From Smittium mucronatum (lineage: Eukaryota; Kickxellomycota; Harpellomycetes; Harpellales; Legeriomycetaceae): a DNA stretch of 40,820 nt. The stretch spans positions 3,837-44,656 of the forward strand of contig LSSL01000701.1 of NCBI GenBank assembly GCA_001953115.1, written 5' to 3'. This document shows positions 32,690 to 40,820 of this stretch, piece after piece; position 1 is the first letter of the stretch, and every line of letters begins with the position of its first letter. Both the position numbers and the translations under genes were made by a program. The notes beneath the pieces are model-generated. The model was not told the origin of the DNA. It ran no database searches and saw only the letters and a program-made list of their open reading frames with translations.

Positions 32690-35600
32690 ATCTAAAATAA
32701 ATAAATAATTTTCCGTTCCTTAATGATATATACAACAATCTGTAATTTAATTATTAATACAGATAAATTTTTAATGGCCCATAAGAATTGTGAATTTATT
32801 TTTTATTTTTTGACATTTATATTCAGGTTAGACGATTTCTCCCACAATAATTTATATAATAGTTTTTTTAAGAGTATTATTGGGTAATATTTAAGCGAAT
32901 TTTCCAAAATAAGGGCATTTTTACCGAATCAGGCATTTAAAACCCATTTTTTAAATTTTTTTTAGGAAAACATAAAATCACTAATATTAAAGCAGAAAAA
33001 AATTAATTAATACAAAAAAATAAAAAAAATCAAAAAATCAAAATCAAATGTGCTAAGTGATCATAAATTTAGATATAAATCCAAAGTTTGAGTTTGATTT
33101 TAAAAAATTTAAAATGATTTTTTTGGGGATGTATATAATAGTGCTCAATAATTTTATTAGCAAAATATTATTAAATTTTTTAAATTAGATTAATAATAAC
33201 TGATGAATAGTATTTTAAATATAAAAAATCAAGCAATTTACGAAATTTTCATAATATAATTTAGTCGTTATTATGGGAATTCAGGAAAAAAATATTAATG
33301 ATATTTAACTTCAATAAGTAATGTAAAATATATGAATATATCATGATTGGATAAAAAATCACATTAATAATAAGAAAAAGATTATTTTTCTGTATTTATT
33401 AAGTAGAAACATGCAAAAAATAAAATTATTCATAATAAAAGCTTTAAATATCAAGTTTATTAAGAGAAAAAAACTACTTCATATTTATTATTTTAGAAAA
33501 AAAAACGGGTTATTTTGGTTTTAGTATTAATTTAAATGTTAACTTATTATTTTTTTTGCTATATATAGCTACGTAATCATTATTTTTGATTCAAAATTAT
33601 GTAAATTTATACAAATAAGTGAATACCTCAATAGCCTGATAGGAGGTTAAGTATTCTGATAAAAATGCCTGATTATTTTTATCATACATATCTTAACATT
33701 AATTATCGACAGTGAAACACCAGCTTCCCTAAAAAAAATCCATTAATATTTGAAAGAATATCTATTCAAAATATAATGAGACGGGTTAGTGTAGGCTGTA
33801 GCTTTGAGAGAAGATTTAAAAACCAAATATTAAATATTTAAAAGTTTAAAAAAAAAATCAAGGTAACATTTCGGTTAATTTATAAATAGCTTAAGTAAAT
33901 TCTTAAAGTTTTGGGTTATATTTTTAATTATTTGATAAATAAAAAAATTAATTTATATGAATTTACATGTTACTATTTTATCTAAACTGTCTCAAAAGTT
34001 CACTTTACTGACAAGGAAAAAGAATGAAGTCAAAATAAAAATAAAAAAATATAAAATATTTTGAGGTGGATCACTAAATGAAATAAAAATAATAATTTAA
34101 AAAATATAGGACATACAATCGGTTTTATAAAATTTATCACTTATAATAATATAAATGTAATTATTAAAACGCACACTGTTTATTTAATTTAATATGCCAT
34201 AGAAAAAATAATATTAACTTCTTTTATTAAATTTGAAGAAATTGCTAATATTTAAACATTATTAATATAAATATTAATTTTTTTAAAATAAAATATTGAT
34301 ATTATAGTCAAAAAACAGTTTTTTCTGCTTTTTTTAGTATGAAATAATCGCCTATACAATAATTAATGTGGAGAAAGACGATTTTTTAGTAAAATCTGAT
34401 TTAAATAGCTTTAAAAATTTTCATTTACAAATTCTCCAACTGTTTATTTTTTTAATAAAACGAAATATATTGAATGAAATGTATTAATAAAATAAAATTT
34501 TGAAAAATAAAATATTGGGAAGTTTTTGGTTAAAAAAACTGGATTTTGAATCTTAAAGATTGAGATTTTTTTGTTTGGATCAAGCTTTGTGTTTTCAAAA
34601 TATTTAAGAATTAATCATTTTTCGAATATATAATGATTATATTTACGTATTAATTATTCCAAGTCATGGATATTTTTTTTTTATATATTAAAATTAAATA
34701 AATAACCCTTTATATTTATACGGGGTCAAATATTTGGCTTTTTCGAATGCGTTTTTTAATGAATATATTGAGGTTTATTTATCTAATAATCCAGAACTAT
34801 AAAATTTAATATATATTTTTTTGAGCTAAACACACTTAGTACAAAATTCGATCTTTTTTATTTAAACATATTTTAATTATATTAAATATATGAAGAACAA
34901 AACTCTTTTTTGTAAAAAACAGAATAATATATAGACTAATTTTATTAATAATTTATAAATCATGCTCTCAAACAAAAAAAAAATATCACAAAACTGTCTT
35001 AAACCTTTTGAAATTTGATTATTCTGGTATTTAGGTTCTATTAGATTATTTTCAATTAGACAAGCATTTTTTAAATTTTATAGAATAAAAATCAAGCCGC
35101 AATTCAGAACTTTTTCAGCAAAATCTTTGGTAAAAAATCTTTTTTAAAAAAACTTTTATCCGATTTAAAAAGAAGTTTACACATTTTTATCAGAATAATT
35201 AATCTCCTATCTTGCTAATGATATTTAGACCGATTTTTATCAATTTACTTAATTTTGAACCAAGAAAAACTATTATATTATATATACACTTTCTTTTTCA
35301 TTTCATTTGAGATTTATTTGAGATTTTTAATTATTAATATCACGATTTTATTCAATAGATTCATTATTTAATGGGAATTGAATTTTTTTAATTTATTTTT
35401 CAGAAAATTATTTTTAATGGGAGATAATATAGTTAAAAAATCAATCATAGAATAAGAGTAAAATCCAATATATATATATTTCGTTCTCATCAAAATGAAT
35501 AAAATAATAATTTAGTTTAAATAATTAAATCCATATTTTTGAATTATTTTAAATGTCATAAAATCGTTTCTTTTTTAATTAGATAAATTTTAAATAAAAA

Positions 35601-37820
35601 TTCCGCAACTTTTAATGGTTTCTTCTGTAAAATTCTATTTAAATTTTTTATAAATCAACTTTTAAAAAGATTAATCTTATTTTTTTAAAACCGAAACTTT
35701 CAAATATGTATTGGAATACTTTTCAGTAATTACGAATGAATTTTTGTTTTAAAAGTAACAAAAATTTCAATTTGATTTAAAGATGAATAAAATTGGAGAT
35801 AAATAGCTGAAAAATTAATTCAGCATTAAAATTATATTTATTTTCTATAAAATTAAAGATAATTTGAGTGAATTTTAAAAAAAGTTCGTAAAATTATCTT
35901 TATTCAATTATATAACATAAAAAACAAAAAATCTCAATGTAGAAAAAAATTATAAAAATTTAAGGCAAATTTTAATGGAATATAAAATATACGAAATATA
36001 TAAAAACTTTATTTTGACACTTTGCGAGCTATAATATTGCTTTTTTAACAAAAAAGGTTACATATTGATGTCTTCTAACTACTACTAATTAACGATAATT
36101 AGTCTATAATTGAATCATATATTTATTTTGGCCATTTAAGCGAGCCCTAAGGCTGGATAAAATATCAAAATTTATGTGTATTTACTTTAGAGAACTTATA
36201 TTAATTTAATAATTGCACTCCGTAAATTTTTTAAACTGAAGCACACCTGCTGTTAATAGCTAAATCGATGTAAATTTCCTGAATGTCTAGATAAAATAAA
36301 AGTAAAAGCTTTTTGAAAGAGTGTAAATTATCTCTTTTTTGTGTAAATTTCAAGTTGAAAGCTTTTATTCTTTCTTATCGGCTTAATTATTTTTAGTTAG
36401 TCTAATATTTTTTTATCAAAATTTGAACCGATGTTTATGGCTTTTTTTTTCTTTCAGGAATTTTGAGTTAATATTATATATAAATATCTGTAAAAAAAGT
36501 GATTATAGGGTATAGTTCAATTTTCGATGCATATATTAATAGCAATTAATTTTGAAAATGGATAGATCAATTCTATTTCCTCAGATGACAACTATAATCT
36601 ATATATTTTCCAATCAAATATAATTTATATATCCAAAAATAAACCTCGTATTTTTTTCAAATCTCGAATATATATTTTATTGGGAAATTTTAATTATAGT
36701 GATGGGTGTTTGATTTAATCTCTTCATCTTTAAAATAGTTTTTTTTCTGGTTTTAATGTTAAAAAAATTCCAAATATGAATAAAAATACATACTCGTTAA
36801 TTGACCTATGTTGATCGACTTGAGTAAAATTTCTGAAGTTTTGTTAGATTAAAATTCTGAAAAATTATGTGTTTTAGCACTTAGATTTTTATTAAGTTCG
36901 TATCAAGTTTCAAAATTAAGCGCGTTAAACGAGTTTGAGATGATATTACAAAAAAAAACATAAAAGTTTTAAAATAATTTACACTCAAATTTTATCATTA
37001 TCATTCAATTTTTAAGCTAATAAAGTACTAAGGTAAATTTTTTAACATATGAATTTATGCAGAAAAAAATAAAAAAATAGATACTTTAGAACTTGGAATT
37101 TATTTTCATCAAAATCATCTAAAAAGCAGCTTATGTGATATAAATTATTGGGCCCTCCCCTTCCCTTTCCTTTTAAATAATTTTTTTTTAATTTTTCAAA
37201 TATTTAAAAAAAAAATTATCCAATAAAATACTAATTAATTAAGCTAATCTATATAAAATTTCTCAAGATGATTCAAAATATGAATTTATATCAAAATAAA
37301 TTTCAGAGCCTGAATTATAATAAGAATTTAGACAAAATAATAATACTTATAAATAATATTTTTAATTTTTAAATTCAGAATTAAATAAAAAAAACCACAT
37401 AATTAATTACGTTTGGATATTCCATATTTCTCTAATTTTTAAATTTAATATTAAGCCTTCTCGATAGTTTGAGAGTGTAATTTATAAATCAAAAGTTTTA
37501 TAATATAATTTGAAAATTTATTTTCAAACTCACAATTCATATAGAATGAAAAATGTATAGTTAATTTTTATAAATCGAGATATAATTACCAAACAAAAAA
37601 ATGACAATCAAACACGTCCAAATTTCACATATCATTAGTCAGTGTTATTAATGAGCGATCATAAGCACCAAAAATTAAAAAGTATATACAAAAAAGAAAT
37701 TCTCATTGGGAGTTCTCAATAAAGTTATATATCATTAGAAAAATCTTCAGTGTCACCACTGGAATGAAAGAGATTTTCACATTAAAATTACCCAAACTTA
37801 ATCTAAAAAAATCAAATATA
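32690..37820. other. AT-rich gene desert
   Basis: Five kilobases without a supportable gene. Weak features only: an imperfect hairpin around AAAGCTTTT at 36300-36375, (AT)n near 35470, and an isolated pyrimidine/GC patch GGGCCCTCCCCTTCCC near 37150. Confidence 0.5.
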
Positions 37821-38137
37821 GCATTTGCACAAATTTGAACCTTTTTCGAATCTAGTCGAGCCTTTTAAATTTCGAAATTAGCCTTTTTAAAATTCAATTG
37901 AACTTTTTAAAAACCATTTTCAAACATTTAAAATTATATTATAAACCTTTTAAAAATCAATTTTGATCTTTTTACAAATAAAAATTTAATAATTTGCATT
38001 TTTGAAATTGAAAATTTTTCACTAATTTTTTTTCCATTTACAAACTATAATGAGCATTAAAAAAATAAAACGAGCTGTTTTTTTCAAGTGCTCAAACGAA
38101 GAAAAATTAACTCAATTAAATGGAGATATTGAGTCTA
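37821..38137 (+). repeat. left inverted repeat of the Tc1-type element
   Basis: It pairs with 39471-39728. Several indels give the arms different lengths. It is rich in CCTTTTAAA-type submotifs repeated every 30 bp or so. Confidence 0.65.
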
Positions 38138-38369
38138 ATTTTTAAATCCTTTTCCATAATCCCAGTCATTTAAACTCTTTTTTATATTTTTTTTGTATTC
38201 TAATAAAAAAAAAAGTTTATTTTCAAGTTAAGCTTTATTTATGGAATAAAATATCATTCAATTAAGTGGAAACATTTTTATCAACAGCTAAACTTATATT
38301 TATGCTCATTTGAACAAAATAGCCTCTGTATTTGCCCTCTTTTATATTTTAAATACCTTTATTGATATA

Positions 38370-39177
38370 TTAATCAAGATTTATTTCTTTTTTTAATAAC
38401 TCGCTAAGCCTCCTCCGAAAATAAGATTTTACTATACTGAAAAAAATTTCAACAAGATTCAGAATATAAGAATAAGGAGTTAAATTTTTTAAGATGAATC
38501 CATATTTTGAAATAATATATCCTTTCCTATGAGTATTTTGTATTCGGAAATTATCCACAATTATAAAAATATTATTAAGAGAATATTTATTTCTTATTTT
38601 TTCCATTATCGCTTATATAAAAACCGTAAAAATTGCGTAATTGACAGTTTTGTATAAATATATTTTGTCATTAGCAATATTTTTTGATTGATAGTTAATA
38701 TCAATGTAAAATTTATTCTGCAGTTAGTGATAATATTTACTGAGGCTCTACTGCCAGATCGGTAACCCACCATCCTTCTTCTGGTATGTAAATTAAATTC
38801 AGATTCATCTATAAAGATGAAATCACTTCTATCTGCGGATAATTTCTAGTTAAATGAACTTGCATAATCAAATTTTTGTTTTAGATTCAGCTCTGAATTC
38901 ACTTAATTTATTATTCTCGTAATTTTTTTTATCGTAATTTTGAAAATTTTAAATGAATTTGCAATTGGTTATATTGATAGTATTGATCCAATGCCCCCCC
39001 CCCACCCAAAGATGCTGTTTCACTTTTTATAGTTATCTATTTACTACCTTTTAACATCTTCTCTATGTGTGTAAGAAATTCTTCAGCTATTTTTGTTGCC
39101 CTCCTATTTATTCTGGCATTCTCTTGTGTTAATTCAAGCTCAATTTGATCTTGGAATTTTTTTTTATAATTTTCCAT
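38370..39177 (-). pseudogene. Tc1/IS630 (DD34E) transposase, frameshifted
   Basis: Read in order on the minus strand. A 46-codon frame from an ATG at 39177 to a TAG at 39037 (MENYKKKFQDQIELELTQEN, then ARINRRATKIAEEF) looks like the helical DNA-binding part. After breakage comes VNSELNLKQKFDYASSFN, a TAG at 38846, and SDFIFIDESEFNLHTRRRMV with the first Asp, then GYRSGSRASVNI. The 78-codon frame 38370-38606 follows, with IIVDN (second Asp) and PYSYILNLVEIFFSIVK. Exactly 34 residues lie between that Asp and the Glu, the DD34E spacing. At least two frameshifts and one stop make it inactive. A few further codons (YRGYFVQM) may extend it to about 38290. Confidence 0.8.
38994..39007 (-). other. 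poly-G tract inside the transposase relic
   Basis: C10-A-C3 on the plus strand (GGGTGGGGGGGGGG on the minus strand) is by far the longest G/C run in the window. It sits between the DNA-binding and catalytic pieces of the transposase relic, where the reading frame is lost. It is a slip-prone tract. Confidence 0.8.
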
Positions 39178-39470
39178 AAATTCTGCTAATATTAATTTTT
39201 TTCGAACAAAAATGTATCCCTGAAATCTCGGAAATCTTTATTATTCACATCCCGTCATCAAAAAACACCGTTTTTTTTTTCCATTTAAATAATGTTATTA
39301 CAGAGTATTTTTAATTCCTAATTTTATGATTTTGGAAACCAAAATTTTCAGTTAAATCTTGATAACTCGTTGTGTATATTTTAATAATTAGGAAGAAAAA
39401 TGGCTTAGATTAAAATTTCTGGTAAAAAATAAAAGCTTAAATAACCGTGATTTCGGAAACGGATTTAAAC

Positions 39471-39728
39471 AATAGACTACAAATCTCAATTTAATTGAGT
39501 AAATTTTTCTTCATCTGAAAACGAGAAAAAAAAACAGCTCGTTTTATTTTGAAAAGGTTTGGATTCAAAAACAAAAAAATCTTAATTATATTCTCATAGG
39601 TTCATAATAGAATTTTAAATATTTGAAAATTATTTTTAAAAAGGTCAATTATTATTTCAAAAGGCTAATTTCCAAATTTAAAATGCTCAATTATATTTGA
39701 AAAGTATTTAAATATGTCTGTAAATGAT
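39471..39728 (-). repeat. right inverted repeat of the Tc1-type element
   Basis: Diverged reverse complement of 37821-38137; see that entry. Confidence 0.65.
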
Positions 39729-40820
39729 TTATATCGTTCAATTATTTAAAGTTAATATAATTGACACTTATTTGTGTTTAAATTTACCTTAATTGATTTC
39801 TAAATTTTTTCAAATATACATTTATATTTTTTTAAGTATTATTATTATTTTTAAATAAATATTATATCCTAGATTTTTGATAAAGCATATGTATTAAAAC
39901 AACACAATTGAATTAAAATGAAATAAATAACGATTAGATTTAGGTTGTAGTAAATTTATGTACTGCTAATTGTAAAATCTTCTTTCGAGACTGCGAAAGT
40001 ATTCGATCCAAAGTGTATGTGAAATTACTTTTATAACAATTAAATTATATTTTAAAGCTATTTCCTTTCACATTAAATAACTAAACACAAAATTATCACA
40101 TTTCTTTTAAAAATGAATTCTAAGATTTACATATGAGTTAATCCGGGAGTCTAATCAGCGAATTTAGCTTATTTTTATCATTGAATTTCTCTTATGAAAT
40201 ATATATTTTATATATACTTCAATCAATATTTTTTCAAAAAAATCTAATAAAAAATGACTGTAAATAATATGATACACATTTCAAAATTCACCTTAAGAGC
40301 TGAAATTATTTTTTATATACATCTAAATTTCAATCTAAACGAAGTAGGTTCAAATTGACGGTCTCACTCTAAAATTTATAATAATTAAGTGGTAAAATTG
40401 TATTTTTAAGCCATAAAGATAAATTTTTATTATTATAAATTTTTTATTCATTGTATTTATATACATATTTTCGGAATCAAAGCTTAAATAATTTTTTTTG
40501 TTATAAATAGTAATTATTAAAAATATCTATAATCCTTATTTTTTACCTTCGGAATAAATATTTTTGAACAAAAAATATAATAACAATGATAATATTATTA
40601 CTTGTATGTCAATGATGCATTTTTCTGAATTTATTTTTTCCTTTCTTTTTTTTGCGTATGAAAAAATAGAATAGTTTAGCAAATTGGGCTTATCCAATGT
40701 TTAAAATATTTGTATACGTAATAGAATATTTTACTATTGAAATAATTGAAGAAATTACAAATTATGTCTTTCCAGTTGTTAATATTATCCAAAATTAATA
40801 TTATACAATTATTTTGGTGG
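39729..40820. other. AT-rich intergenic sequence
   Basis: No gene, RNA or repeat recognised up to the end of the window. Confidence 0.5.

Larger units (their letters stand above)
37821..39728 (-). mobile_element. Tc1/IS630-type transposon with long inverted repeats
   Basis: The left arm (about 37821-38137) and right arm (about 39471-39728) are diverged reverse complements enclosing a DD34E transposase relic. Clear anchors are AAATAAAACGAGCTG (38063) against CAGCTCGTTTTATTT (39534), AAATTAGCCTTTT against AAAAGGCTAATTT, and the inner AACTCAATTAAAT against ATTTAATTGAGT. A further CAGTGTCACCACTGGAA at 37749 may be nearer the true left end. Arms of 260-320 bp are long for this superfamily. Termini and TA duplication could not be fixed. 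Confidence 0.65.

Noticed and set aside
1..40820. CRISPR array, rRNA operon, organellar genome
   Set aside because: No regularly spaced repeats, no rRNA landmarks and no organellar genes. Despite the AT content, the eukaryotic transposons and fungal-type transporter argue for nuclear DNA.

Overview
The window is extremely AT-rich (I estimate about 80% A+T) and almost devoid of intact genes. The one convincing complete gene is an intronless, Ssu1-type sulfite/anion efflux pump on the minus strand (16405-17577). It closely resembles fungal members of the family and is far more GC-rich (roughly 40-45% by eye) than everything around it. This points to a eukaryote of fungal affinity with a bloated, gene-poor genome. 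A microsporidian of the large-genome, very AT-rich kind would fit, and so does an AATAAA signal overlapping the stop codon. The assignment to a lineage is inference.

Most other recognisable structure is a graveyard of DNA transposons. At about 3.8-7.9 kb lies a Mutator-like (MULE) element: two 920-bp inverted arms, identical as far as I can read, flank a decayed minus-strand transposase, and a candidate 11-bp target duplication lies outside. At about 9.27-11.39 kb is a second long-inverted-repeat element, with an almost perfect 30-bp core in otherwise diverged arms. A second, unrelated MULE transposase relic with its DDE region, an N-terminal finger-like stretch and a decayed SWIM-like tail fills 29.07-30.56 kb. 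At 31.2-32.66 kb is a non-autonomous element with long inverted repeats whose tips resemble those of the 3.8-kb MULE. A Tc1/IS630-type (DD34E) element with unusually long (about 260-320 bp) inverted repeats and a frameshifted transposase occupies 37.8-39.7 kb. Four copies of a roughly 155-172-bp piggyBac-like MITE (TTAA ends, CCCTTTC/GAAAGGG tips) lie at 0.7, 18.0, 18.4 and 20.5 kb, three of them upstream of the transporter gene.

Between these are short coding relics I cannot name (1.3-1.6, 14.7-14.9, 20.9-21.2 and 22.2-23.1 kb), a GC-rich 54-codon ORF that may be a gene fragment or a structured RNA (15.9-16.07 kb), a dispersed 85-bp repeat (14.5 and 16.1 kb), a 124-bp CCCGCCAA-ended element at 2.9 kb, and long stretches of featureless AT-rich sequence.

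No CRISPR array, rRNA or convincing tRNA was seen. All identities and boundaries were read by eye without alignment software, so edges of diverged repeats are approximate.
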